From: Stenocarpella maydis
Lineage: Eukaryota; Ascomycota; Sordariomycetes; Diaporthales; Diaporthaceae
Direction: 5' to 3'
Assembly: GCA_002270565.1 (NCBI GenBank)
Contig: NQMI01000034.1
Location: 271,681 to 335,680 of the forward strand
DNA: 64,000 nucleotides
This document shows, one piece after another, positions 35,761 to 46,657 of the stretch. A model generated the notes under the pieces. The model was not told the DNA's origin. It searched no databases and was given only the letters and a program-made list of their open reading frames with translations. Within the stretch, counting starts at the first letter, position 1. Each line of letters opens with the position of its first letter. The position numbers and the translations under genes are program-made.

Positions 35761-36788
35761 ATGGCGCAGACGTCTGGCAAACCCGTGATCGTCCAGTGGA
35801 TCGTGGACACACGGAACCTATGGCCGAGCGCCGAGAAGACGGCACAGCTCGAGACAGCCGTACGTGAGCTATTTCTGCTGATAATGCCCAGGCGATTAAT
35901 CCTCGCTCACATGCTGATGGCCCCGCCGGCACGAGATAGGCCGCGAGAGCCCTCGACCTGCTCACCGAGGATGAGCGGAAGGCAGTGCTGCGGTACCTGT
36001 TCGTCCGCGACGCCAAGATGTCGCTGGCGTCGCACCTGCTGAAGCACTACGTGGTGAGCAAGCTCTGCGGGGTGCCGTGGCGGGAGACCAAGATCACCCG
36101 CAACGCAAAGACCAAGCCCGTCTACGTGGACCCGGCGACGGGCAAGTCGCCGGTCGAGTTCAACGTGACGCACCAGGCGGGGCTGGTTGCGATGGTTGCG
36201 TCGCACGGCTACGAGGGCGTCGACGTGGGCGTGGACATTGTGTGCGTCAGCGAGAGGCGGGACCGCGACCACGGGGCCATCGGGCGGGAGGGGTGGCCGT
36301 CGTTTGTGGACATGCACGCGGACGTGTTCGCGCCGTCGGAGGCCAACTACCTCAAGCACCAGGTGCTGAGCGCGGTGCCGGGGCTGCCGGCGGGGGCGAC
36401 GGCGGCGCAGGTGGCGGACTTTAAGCTGCGGTGCTTCTACACGCTGTGGTGCCTGCGCGAGGCGTACGTCAAGATGACCGGGGAGGCGCTGCTGGCGCCG
36501 TGGCTCAAGGTGCTCGAGTTCAGGAACTTCAGGCCGCCGCGGCCGACAGCGTCGTTTGAGGCGTCCAACGAGGACGGGTCGGACGTGGTCAGGGAGCACG
36601 ACATCTGGTTCGAGGGCGCCAAGGTCGAGGATGCAAACGTGTGCCTCCGGTCGCTGGGGCCCGACTACATGACGTGCACGGCGGTGAGGACGCCTCAGCA
36701 CAGGGAGGTCGGGCTGGGCCTGGATCTGGGGCCGTTTGAGGTGCTTCGCATCGAGGACGTGGTGGAGTTTGCCGAGTCCAAGATATAG
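35761..36788 (+). CDS. 4'-phosphopantetheinyl transferase, Sfp/NpgA type
   Basis: Exons 35761-35859 and 35940-36788 (intron GTACGT..TAG, phase 0) give 315 residues. The Sfp-type motifs are visible: GVDVGVDIVCV (about 125-135, Mg and CoA binding Asp), FAPSEANYL (about 161) and WCLREAYVKMTGE (about 202-214), where the WxxKE core reads W-C-L-R-E. It transfers phosphopantetheine from CoA to carrier domains of polyketide and peptide synthetases and of alpha-aminoadipate reductase, so it is needed both for secondary metabolism and lysine synthesis. The exon-2 third positions are nearly all G or C, which creates long open frames on the opposite strand that are not real genes. Confidence 0.9.
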
Positions 36789-37171
36789 ATAGCGGAGGGG
36801 GTGGGTGTGGGTATAGACAGACGGCCGCCTGGCGTTCGGAGGGGCGACATGATGAGTGAGCTGAGCCAGGCCTCGTCGACGGGCCTCGCCGACCACAACG
36901 AGCTGTTGCTTACACCACCCGAAACGATCGAGGCCGTCCTTGACCTCTGTGGTGGCCTTTGAAACGAAACACGTTGGCCCCCCATGTCTGCTCACATGTC
37001 AGCATTGTCGGCACCTACTTGAGTACCTAGGTACCTAGGTACCTAGGTAGGCAATACTATTATTGGAAATCCCGAGCTGGGAGCAAGTGTTTGCCCTCGT
37101 CCACGGCTCGGCTGTGGCATGCCAGCCATATCTGCAGTGGGTGTGGGTTACACAGTATCCATCACGCACCA
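36789..37171. other. Intergenic segment with ACCTAGGT palindrome run
   Basis: Positions about 37018-37050 carry four head-to-tail copies of the palindrome ACCTAGGT. Single or near copies of this word occur in other intergenic parts of the window (26346, 35071, 43598, 61973). The remainder shows nothing coding. Confidence 0.6.
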
Positions 37172-37763
37172 AGAGAGAGACCTCTAGAGAGAGACCTCTA
37201 GAGAGAGACCTCTAGAGAGAGACCTCTAGAGAGAGACCTCTAGAGAGAGACCTCTAGAGAGAGACCTCTAGAGAGAGACCTCTAGAGAGAGACCTCTAGA
37301 GAGAGACCTCTAGAGAGAGACCTCTAGAGAGAGACCTCTAGAGAGAGACCTCTAGAGAGAGACCTCTAGAGAGAGACCTCTAGAGAGAGACCTCTAGAGA
37401 GAGACCTCTAGAGAGAGACCTCTAGAGAGAGACCTCTAGAGAGAGACCTCTAGAGAGAGACCTCTAGAGAGAGACCTCTAGAGAGAGACCTCTAGAGAGA
37501 GACCTCTAGAGAGAGACCTCTAGAGAGAGACCTCTAGAGAGAGACCTCTAGAGAGAGACCTCTAGAGAGAGACCTCTAGAGAGAGACCTCTAGAGAGAGA
37601 CCTCTAGAGAGAGACCTCTAGAGAGAGACCTCTAGAGAGAGACCTCTAGAGAGAGACCTCTAGAGAGAGACCTCTAGAGAGAGACCTCTAGAGAGAGACC
37701 TCTAGAGAGAGACCTCTAGAGAGAGACCTCTAGAGAGAGACCTCTAGAGAGAGACCTCTAGAN
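37172..37763. repeat. 12-bp minisatellite, about 49 copies, ending at an undetermined base
   Basis: A perfect array of the 12-bp unit GAGAGACCTCTA runs for about 590 bp. Every unit contains the palindrome TCTAGA. It stops at an undetermined base (37763) followed by a run of C. The perfection and the N suggest a join at an unresolved repeat, so the true copy number is unknown. It lies within about 120 bp of the start of the oxysterol-binding protein gene. Confidence 0.95.
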
Positions 37764-37880
37764 CCCCAACCCCCCCCCCCCTTTCATATGCTACAGCCAC
37801 CGCAGCCTTACTGTTAATCAACCACCAACCACTGGCATTTTTGTGAGACACGTCGAGATTAACAGCACCTCTCTCGAGCA

Positions 37881-40800
37881 ATGTCCGAGTCTGGTGATAG
37901 GTATGATGCTATTCTGCATTTTTGCTGTCGTCCTTCTTGTTGCTGCTGCCCCGTGCCGAGAGAGCTGTCTGCTAATACGTGGGTCCTTTTTGGGTCTCCA
38001 GTTCCCACAAGCGCTCCAGATCGGCAGCTGCTCTGTCCCTCCTTCGACGTGTCCGCGAGCCCGACGACACTCCTCAAAGCCCTGCCGGCTCCGACTCCTC
38101 TCCAGTAGCCTCCAACCCCCCAGCGCCTGCATCGACCGTTTCCATGTCACAACAACAAGCAAACAGGAGCCAGGGCTCCAGGCTCTCCCTCGCCGGTTCG
38201 GTCAGCGGCCGTGTGCCCTCCTACCAGGCCCAGCCTCAACCCCAGGCCCCGTCGCCAACCACACCGAGGGCCGCCGCCACTACCTCCGTCTACGACAAGG
38301 GGAACACTATTGAACAGTCCGTCCGCAAGTTTCGCATCGTCGAGGCCTTGCGCAGCGGCGATACCGCGTCAATCTCCAGGGCCATCCGCGAGACCTCAGA
38401 AGGCGGGCCCAGGCCCAGCACCTCTTCCATCAACACCCTGTCGGGAGGCGCCCTGGACGACACCACAGTCCTCCATCTTGCTATCCAGGTCGCCGAATTC
38501 CCCGTCGTCGAGTATGTCATATCCGACGGTGCGGGCTACGTCGACATCAACGCCAGGGACAAAGACGGCAACACGCCGTTGCATATTGCTGCCAGCCAGG
38601 GGAGGACATCGATCGTGAAGCTGCTGCTGGAGCAGAAGGACATCAATGATGCTATCGCAAACAACCAGGGCCGCTTGCCCCTCGATCTCGCGCGCAACGC
38701 CGACATCTTCCAGGTCCTGCAACTGTCCCGCTCTCTCTTCGCAGAATCCAAGATCAAGCAGGTTCAGGAGCTGATCAGCCAACAAGATTACAAGACCCTG
38801 GAGCAGGTGCTGGAGGAGACTCGCCTCAAGACCGTCTTGGACATCAATAGCACCGAATTTGTCCTCGACCCCCTGACCGCCCAAGCTGGCGGCACGCTTC
38901 TCCATGAGGCCGCCCGTCGCAAGAATACCGCCCTCATCCAGATCTTGCTCCTGCACGGTGCAGACCCCTTCAGGCGAGACCGGAAAGGCAAGCTGCCCCA
39001 GGACGCGACCAAGGACGACGTGACTCGTGCTATGCTCAAGAAGTCCCCCGCCGCAGTCGCCGCCCAACGAGGCATCCAGGAGAAGGCCGTGCTCGGGACA
39101 GCATCGCAGGCCGCAGCCGCAGCTCCTGGTGATCCGCTCCTGGGCAAGGAGGCCAGAGAGATGAAGGGCTACCTCAAGAAGTGGACCAACTACCGCAAGG
39201 GGTACCAGCTGAGGTGGTTCGTCCTCGAGGACGGTGTCCTGAGCTACTACAAGCACCAAGACGATTCTGGCTCTGCTTGCCGTGGCGCAATCAACATGCG
39301 CATCGCCAAGCTCAACATGAGCCCCGACGAGAAGACCAAGTTTGAAATCATCGGTAAATCCTCGGTCAAGTACACGCTCAAGGCCAACCATGAGGTAGAG
39401 GCTAAGAGATGGTTCTGGGCCTTGAACAATGCCATCCAGTGGACAAAAGACCAGGCCAAAGAAGAAAGTAGGCAGCGCGCCACCGAAGCCGAGATGCTGA
39501 ACAAGGCAAAGGAGAATGTTCAGGGCGCCTCGGGTGGCGAGAGCACGAGCGAGAATGCGAGCTTCCTCGAACCTGGTCCGCGGGCCAGTACGCAGCTCAC
39601 CCGGCTGCAGTCTGCTACCAAGTCCGGCAGCAAAGTGACCAGCGCGGGAGGTAGTGTCGCTGAGGAGGACGAGACAGACCGCGACACTAGGGCGGGATTT
39701 TCCGTCATGCATGACGAGGAGGATGACGACGGCGATGCCTCGAGTGGCCGTGAACAGCCGAGCGCCGCCAAGGACGCCTTCAACATCACTGCGCAGTCGC
39801 TGAAGCTACAGCTGGAAACCATGGCGCAAGTCAACGCCGCTCTTGTCGCAGAAGCCAGCCAAAACCCTAATGTGAAGCTATCGGATCCCAAGACGGCAGG
39901 GGCTCTCGCCACCTACGATGCCGCTATTCGATCCATGGCAGGGCTCGCTGGCGATCTCATGCGCATCTCTCGTGATAGGGACGCGTACTGGCAATACCGC
40001 CTGGACCGAGAGGTTGACATGAGACGCATGTGGGAAGAGAGCATGGCACAGGTTGCCAAGGAACAGGAAGTGCTGCAGGCCAGGATTGGCGAGGCCGAAG
40101 AGAAGCGAAAGCACACGAAGCGGATGCTCAAAGAGGTAGTGAACAATAACATGACCGAGAGCCAGATGGCTTCCCCGGGTCTGGCTCCTAGCTCCGACAC
40201 CCAAGGATCTGGAGAGGCAGAGGATGCCCAAAAGTCACCGGCACGGAGCCTCCCGCTCAGCCGCCACGAGACTGTGTTCACAGAGATCGCGAATCTCTCG
40301 GAGGACGAGTCGGAGGATGACGAGGAATTCTTTGACGCTGTCGATGCTGGAGAAATTGAGGCGAAGCCCTTACCACCTGCCACGGCTACGGACGAAGAGA
40401 AGAAGCAACTGGTGACATCCACCGGGATCGACATCAGCAGCTCCTTCCACGGATACGAGAACGGCATACGGACGAGGCTGAAGATGGATGCGGATGACCG
40501 GCCGAAGATCTCACTTTGGGTAAGCCAACTGTTTCTATAGGCTTACACGCAGAGGACTGACATTCTGGTTTTAGGGTATTCTGAAATCGATGATCGGCAA
40601 GGACATGACCAAGATGACCCTGCCTGTATCCTTCAACGAGCCCACTTCACTGCTTTACCGCTGCGGAGAGGACATGGAATACGCCGACCTCCTGGACCTT
40701 GCTGCTGACCGTACCGACTCAATCGAGCGGCTCCTCTTTATCGCCGCATTTGCAGCAAGTGAGTATGCTTCTACCATTGGTCGCGTGGCCAAGCCGTTCA

Positions 40801-41762
40801 ACCCCTTGCTCGGAGAGACGTTTGAGTACGTCAGGCCCGACAAAAACTACCGCTTCTTCATTGAGCAAGTCAGCCATCACCCGCCTGTTGGTGCCGCTTG
40901 GGCCGAGTCTCCGAAGTGGACGTATTATGGCGAGTCGGCAGTCAAGTCCAAGTTCTATGGCCGATCTTTCGATATCAACCCGCTTGGCACCTGGTTCCTG
41001 AAACTGCGGCCTACTTCCGGTGGCGAGGAAGAGCTCTACACGTGGAAGAAGGTGACGTCGTCGGTGGTCGGCATTATCACCGGTAACCCCGTCGTCGACA
41101 ACTACGGTCCCATGGAGATCAAGAACTGGAACACCGGTGAGGTCGCACATCTGGATTTCAAGCAGCGTGGCTGGAAGGAGTCATCGGCATATCAGATCGC
41201 TGGCAAGGTTGTGGACGCCAACGGGCGCGTACGTGTCAGCATCGGCGGCAAGTGGAACTCCAAGCTCTACGCTCGCGTCACACCTGGCTACGAGGCTCCC
41301 GTCGAGGCACCGGCCAACGACAACGATACCATCTTCAGGGGCAGCCTGGGCGAGTCTGATCCTAACAAGGCTTTCCTAATCTGGCAGGCGAACGAGCGTC
41401 CCAAGGGCATCCCGTTCAACCTGACACCATTCGTGCTTACGTTCAACCACATCGATGATCAGCTACGTCCCTGGCTCGCCCCGACCGACTCTCGCCTCAG
41501 GCCTGACCAACGGGCAATGGAGGACGGTGAGTACGACTTCGCGGCGACGGAGAAGAACCGCCTTGAGGAGGGGCAGCGAGCTCGGAGGAGGGAGCGTGAG
41601 GCCAAGGGCGAGGAATTCGTGCCCGCCTGGTTCACGAAAGCAAGGTGTGAGATCACTGGCGAGGAGTACTGGAAGTTCAACGGCAAGTACTGGGAGCAGA
41701 GGGAGAAGGCCGGCAAGGGTGACAAGAGCGCGTGGGAGGGGCTGGAGCAGATCTATTCGTAG
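37881..41762 (+). CDS. Oxysterol-binding protein with ankyrin repeats, PH domain and FFAT motif (Osh1/Swh1 type)
   Basis: Exons 37881-37900 (20 bases), 38002-40519 and 40575-41762 encode 1241 residues. The tiny first exon is favoured because ATGTCCGAGTCTGGTGATAG ends at a GTATGA donor, a CTAAT branch site and CTCCAG acceptor follow, and the splice enters the long frame in phase; otherwise translation would start further in. Domains in order: ankyrin repeats at about 158-250 and 302-345 ([33 protein letters not shown]), PH domain at about 395-490 ([20 protein letters not shown]), coiled coil, FFAT motif [11 protein letters not shown] at about 779-789, then the sterol-binding domain with the EQVSHHPP signature near 942. 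It should carry sterol or phosphoinositide at contact sites between the ER, bound through VAP, and Golgi, vacuole or plasma membrane. Confidence 0.95.
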
Positions 41763-42512
41763 GATGGCGATATCAGCTACTTGTTTAGCGGGTGGTGATC
41801 TGAAGGGGTTTTTGTATGGGTGGGAGAGTAGACAGAGTAATGAGGCAAGACACGGCTAAAAATAAATTACACAAAGGCCACCTGCGGTAGAGTGCATGCA
41901 TATGCTAGTAAATTCATGGGTGCTATCGAATCTGACATTGGTAAAGGCCATGAAGCTTGCAAGTGGCACCACGTATAGATACTTTATCTACATTCATGCG
42001 ACACAATTGACTTGGATTCTTAAAATGATTGGCTGTTCTCTATATGCTTCAACGTCGCCAGCTACGTAGACTCCCTGGAGGGCAACAAGACAGCTGGAAA
42101 GCTTACAGAGCAATAGAAGAGACATTCACCTATGCTAATATATCATAAACCACCTGGAGGCGTCCGCAGCCGGGCCCAACTGTGGCCAGCCTCCAACACC
42201 TTACGGCAGCAAAAAGGGAAGGGGCAACACGCTCGTTGCGCACTGCTATGCCCACTGGTTCAGATGGCTGAGTCCCTGCTCGTACTGGACGACGATATTG
42301 GCACAAGGCACAGCAAGATATCGTTGGCGAAGGTTTCCTGGTGACCGTTGAGCAGCCCGCCTGGCTAGGGGACTCCGAGTCTTTCCATATCCTCCGCCGG
42401 TATCGAGATCAATCACAAGGCTAGCTTCAAATGGTGTGCTCCTTTATCATTTTTGAACAATATTTAAACCATCCAATTGCGAGTACGACCATTTGCCAAA
42501 CCTCTTATTCCA
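41763..42512. other. Intergenic region at the left edge of the RiPP-like cluster
   Basis: About 0.75 kb, AT-richer than the preceding gene. No coding frame with a domain. It marks the change from conserved genes to the cluster. Confidence 0.5.
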
Positions 42513-43254
42513 TCACTGCTCACCAAGGTGTTTCGCGAATTCTGGGGGCTCTGTATTGCTGCTTTTTAACTCGACATAAGAGAATGCCTCCATGCCAGGA
42601 TTCATAAACATCTCCCCACAGTGTGACACATGCCTTTCATTATCATACCTCGCCTCTATCTTAACGCCCGTGGTTTTAGATCTCTGCAATTTCCGCCAGT
42701 AGTAGAAGCAGTGCATGAAATGCCAGCGGGGAGTCGTCCAGAAGAGCTTGCCAGGTGTGTCTGCGAGGGCGCCAACCTCCACCAAACTTAGCTCTATCGT
42801 GTGATTGGCATCCGCCCAGTACTGCCATCGCCCGTCTGGCCCGTCGCCGTCCTTGTCGAACTGGGCCATGAGGTCTTTATCAATGCAGTGGGGAGGCAGC
42901 CAGGCTGCTGCCATAGTGTCGTACTCGCAGCCCAACGACCTGGCCTCGGCAACCGAGTCGCCACAGTCACAAGGTCCGAGCTCATCGCTGACGAAGGAGT
43001 GACGGTTCGTCATGACTATGGCGGACGCAGCGAGCGCAATCAGGGACACATCTTTCAGAGTCGAGATCCACTGTGGGATTGTTCTCTTCCTGCGTTGTGC
43101 ACGTAACGGTGGTTTCTGGTGTGCTTCCTCAGCGAGAAACGGTTCATCATCTCCATGGGAGTTTTGTAAGCTAGGTCACAAAGAAAACAAAATGTCAGAA
43201 AGAAGGCTGGACAAAGTTTGAATATGTCATACTTACGTGCTGTAGGTGGGCGAC
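42513..43254 (-). CDS. Divergent UstYa-related membrane protein with two HxxHC-type motifs
   Basis: Exons 43254-43235 (20 bases) and 43170-42513; the intron (GTAAGT..TAG, 64 bp) joins MSPTYST to LQNSHGDDEPF in phase, giving 225 residues. After a cytosolic N-terminus, DVSLIALAASAIVMT looks like a single membrane anchor. The outer part has CGDSVAEARSLGCEYD, WLPPHC, and then WHFMHC and HVSHC, two H-x-x-H-C motifs about 30 residues apart. The two HxxHC motifs define the UstYa/DUF3328 group of fungal RiPP oxidases, but the segments before them match another fungal single-pass family often found near peptide and polyketide clusters. It may assist oxidation or folding of the peptide, in or after the ER. 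It is the leftmost cluster gene. Confidence 0.65.
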
Positions 43255-44397
43255 ATCTTGCTTTTTGGAATGGTAATCAAAGTGAATTGCAAGTTGCAGT
43301 GAGGAATGGCAGAAAGAAAGCCAGCATGTAATGTTCCTTTACTCGGAAGCTCTTCGGCGCAGACTGCTCCAAATAACCCCAACACTTGCACTTATCTGGG
43401 AGAATGCATATTCCAATAGGCAGGATCAACTTCATTGCATTTTTGGAAGTTGACAAGCAACAAGCTCTGTTATCACAATTGCCGCTGGAATGGGCGGGCC
43501 TGCCAAGGTGAATTGCATAACTATCCATGTCAGTTCTCTCAGTCAAGCCTTTTCCCGGAGCTAAGCTTTTCTCCATAATAAGCTGACTGCAAACCTAGGT
43601 ATGTAGCTAGGATATTAATCCATCTGATCCTGAGTGCACACAGTGTGTCTTGGCAAGAGCCCATGCAGCTTACTGACCAGCCGGAAGGATGTTATCCATA
43701 TGCTATGCTAGGTGGAGCGACCTTTACACGACACCGCAGCAGCCCTCAAGTGAGCCTATCAATCCAGTGACACTCCCTACTGGGTACATACGTATCCACA
43801 CCTTATCCAGAACTAACTCAACATGCTATGCCGCAGCTGTGCCACCTGCTTAGTCCTAACGCCCAAGGAACACATTGTCCGTGCAGATATGGAAGAATTG
43901 ATTCCATAGCCCTCAGCGGTGAAAGAAGCCAAACTTCATCTGTAACCCACATTCCATGTCACCCACCATGGAAGGATCGACTCCATGGCCCTCAGGGGTG
44001 AAAAGTAGCCGAACTTCGGCTGTAATCCACATTCCATGTCACCCGCCCAATGACTCGGCCGTGAACGGGGAAGTCAACTAGTGGGGACTCGAATATGGAT
44101 GAGGCTGATATGGCAGTGGCCTCTAGCTAGCCCCGTCTACGCAGTCAGCCGCCTGTAATCTTTTCAAGATGTATCTACGGAAGGATTGTAACTTGTACGA
44201 GAGGATCAGGTCTTCTTATCTTCACCAATAAATTTGATAATTTGGATTCGTAATTGGTCACCCTTGTTCAGCGCAAGACTGGACTGTGGTAGAATCCCAT
44301 TGAGGCCCGTCCGTTCTTCTCACCCTTGGCTGCGCCAGACGACTTGACGAACTCTACTGCCACCACTTGAGACACCAGATACTGCGCTACATACAAC
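43255..44397. other. Divergent promoter region with a mutated tandem duplication
   Basis: About 1.1 kb between a minus-strand and a plus-strand cluster gene. It contains the 79-bp duplication given separately and short AT-rich stretches. No gene seen. Confidence 0.6.
43889..44046. repeat. Tandem duplication, 2 x 79 bp, with transition differences
   Basis: Copy 1 is 43889-43967 and copy 2 is 43968-44046. Both start ATGGAAG and end CCATGTCACCC. The differences are mostly G/A or C/T (for example GAATTGATTCCATAG against GATCGACTCCATGG), with copy 1 the more AT-rich. This is the pattern expected of repeat-induced point mutation acting on one copy. Confidence 0.85.
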
Positions 44398-45201
44398 ATG
44401 GATACCAAGATTCACTACATCCTGTCTTCCTGCATGGTCCTTGCGGCCGGTCTGATATTTGTTTTTGGAGGGAAGCAACATCCTACAGCTTTAGAATGTA
44501 CTATGAACATGCATTCATGGTGTAAGTCTGTTTGCCCGATAGCATCAGGCCTCCCCCAACTAAACAATTTTGATAGCTCCAGCATGGGGTGCTGTTGAGC
44601 AAAGGTGGGAGACTTTCCAAAACGACTTCTCTCAAAAGTCCGTGTTTAGAGGCCAGCCCACGGCCACAATAGAAGCGGCATGGGATTCTATCTTGCCGGG
44701 TGAGTCTACGCTATCGAAGAGGTCAAAGAGTCTCATTTTGAGACTGACTCAACAATCTTAGAGAAGCCTGTTTCAATGTCCGCAGATGACGTGGAACTCC
44801 CCAAAGGTTTTCAACCAAGTTCTCTGGTTGCGGACGAGTCGGGCAATTTACTGGGCCATCTTGAAGTTTTCAGGAATCTGGCCTGTCTCAACTTGCTCCG
44901 CCAGCATACATTCAGAGATGATTACGACTATGCTAGCCTGCCGGCTTTCCAAGGGACGGAGGGTGAGGTCATGAGCCGCATGGATGGGTGCGTTCAGAGA
45001 CTGCGAAACGTTCTAATGTGCGAGGGTGATGCCACTCCTTACCTGATCATGCTCACCCCGGAGAAGAGGGAGAAGGAGTCACCAGATTTCAACACGCTGC
45101 ACTACTGCAAGAATTTTGATGGAGTTTTGAATTGGGCTAGAGCAAATGAGGCCCAGGACGGCGTGGAGAGCCCACCTCTTTACAGCTCCGCATACGTATG
45201 A
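44398..45201 (+). CDS. UstYa-type protein with both catalytic HxxHC motifs lost
   Basis: Exons 44398-44521, 44577-44699 and 44786-45201 encode 220 residues. The N-terminal ILSSCMVLAAGLIFVFG is a membrane anchor. The first splice gives SPAWGAVE, the family's SPAxEAVE signature. Alignment with the gene at 50264 is clear (LEVF..L.CL.L.RQ; YRDEYDY against FRDDYDY; DVTPYLIK against DATPYLIM). At the two motif sites, where the paralogue has HQIHC and HVDHC, this protein has RNLAC and RMDGC, so four catalytic His are gone while the frame remains open. The paralogue's two 3' introns are also absent, whereas the two 5' introns remain. It may be an inactive partner of active UstYa-type proteins, as in heteromers, or a decaying copy. 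Confidence 0.75.
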
Positions 45202-45504
45202 TTGGTTGGCTAGAAATCATAGAATCCACCATGATTCAATTGCCTGATAGCGTCTAAGAATTTGCTTGAATTATTTGGTATTTCTTCAGAATTTGGTATC
45301 TAGGGCTCAAAGGTGCGAATGTGTAGAGGTCCAAAACCCGGTGCAGGTTAATTACCTCAGCAGAGAAAACAACCAGGGGTGGCTTCCTACATCTCTAGCG
45401 CTTTATTTAATCATCTTTCACCCCTCTATACTCTCCCATCTATATACCTTTGTTATACAGTATCTCAACTCCACCCCAGGCTATATAGCAAGCAGTCCGG
45501 CAAA
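45202..45504. other. Short spacer between two UstYa-type genes
   Basis: About 300 bases that must hold the 3' end of the first gene and the promoter of the next. No other feature seen. Confidence 0.5.
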
Positions 45505-46466
45505 ATGAGAATCGATCACGACAAGATAAAGGGCATCACTTTCAGTGCCGCCGCCGCAAGCATGCTTTGCGGTGTCATAATAGGCTCGACACTCACACAA
45601 TTCATTTTCCCCCGACCAGATTGGCGCACATGCCGCCAAATTGGTCTGGAGGCCAGCGCTACTGGGACCCGTCATAAAAGCGAGGAGGCATGGAATAGAT
45701 CCGCCTCACAAGACAAGCCGCATTGTAAGCCTCAAAGCTCCAAAAAAAAATCCGAACTTTTCTTTGTATTCACCAGGACACGCCCTAGCGTTTGAGCTGC
45801 TACACCAAAACGGCTACCCGACCGACCTGCAGACACTACGTACCTTTGGCACCCACGACGCCTTCACTCCCTTCAAGGGCCCGCCCACCAAAGAGGTCGA
45901 CGAGGCGTGGTCCAAATACTGGAAGGTGTGGATGTTCAGCGTCAATGAGGACGCTTTCAAGGCTTCCGTCCCGCAGCACTCGGAATCAGCCGTTCGTGTC
46001 CATGACAAGAGGCACGATGATGGCAGCGCAAGCCCGCGTTATCTTGCAACGTTTGAGGCTACACATCAGCTCCATTGCCTATACAATCTTTTTCGAGCAT
46101 CGTACCTCGACTACTATTCGGATGAAAAGAAGCAATACGATGCAGACCCAATGCAATGGCATGCGCGAGTGGACCATTGTGTAGACATACTGCGCCAGAA
46201 ACTTGCTTGGTAAGGTTTCCGCCACCCTGAGCAGTTCTCAACTCCTCCTAAATTTCGCTGTGATCTGACTGACGGGCGAAAGTGACCGTGACACCTCGTT
46301 GATCACCTACAATTGGGTAAAAGGCAAGAAAGGACCGGTGACAAACTTCAACGTGCAGCGGGTCTGTCCGCGTTGGGAGCATTTGGATGAGTGGGCCGCG
46401 AAATACGAGGTGACAAGCATTCCTACCAAGCCGGAACATGCTGTGCAACTCGATAGTATTCCTTAA
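45505..46466 (+). CDS. UstYa/DUF3328-type oxidase, with uncertain splice at its first intron
   Basis: The first exon (45505-45724) gives MRIDHDKIKG, an anchor at FSAAAASMLCGVIIGSTL, and ends at GTAAGC. The middle exon contains a THQLHC motif and then HARVDHC, where the first His of the second HxxHC is replaced by Arg with a His two residues earlier. The last intron (46210-46282) joins KLAC to DRDTSL, giving the usual cysteine-and-acid tail and CPRWEHLDEW. At the conserved first junction the natural acceptor (CACCAG before 45777) would create TGA; a nearby alternative, GCCCTAG, restores frame by skipping 8 bases. Either the alternative is used, or the gene is damaged. Likely role: oxidative crosslinking of the precursor peptide in the secretory pathway. 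Confidence 0.6.
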
Positions 46467-46657
46467 TTGATTATTGGAATAGCGGGGCAAATATCCTCGA
46501 TAGTGATTAGGCAAGGTGGGGGGGGGGGTCCTAGCCAGAAAACTGAAGAATAAGCGCTTGCCCGATGGATCTGGGCATTTTTGTTTCGGCATTCTTTCTT
46601 GCAGTCTCGTCGTTTTGTTACCAATAAAAGAATTATTGTTTAGGATTCCGCACCAAA

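Noticed and set aside
35907..36995. Minus-strand frame of 362 codons opposite the phosphopantetheinyl transferase
   Set aside because: Arginine/histidine-rich antisense of a GC-rich exon; no recognisable motif.
37172..37763. CRISPR-like or telomere-like array
   Set aside because: Units are 12 bp, contiguous without spacers, and not a telomere repeat; the genome is fungal.
38396..39712. Minus-strand frame of 438 codons opposite the oxysterol-binding protein gene
   Set aside because: Antisense of ankyrin and PH domain coding sequence; no domain of its own.
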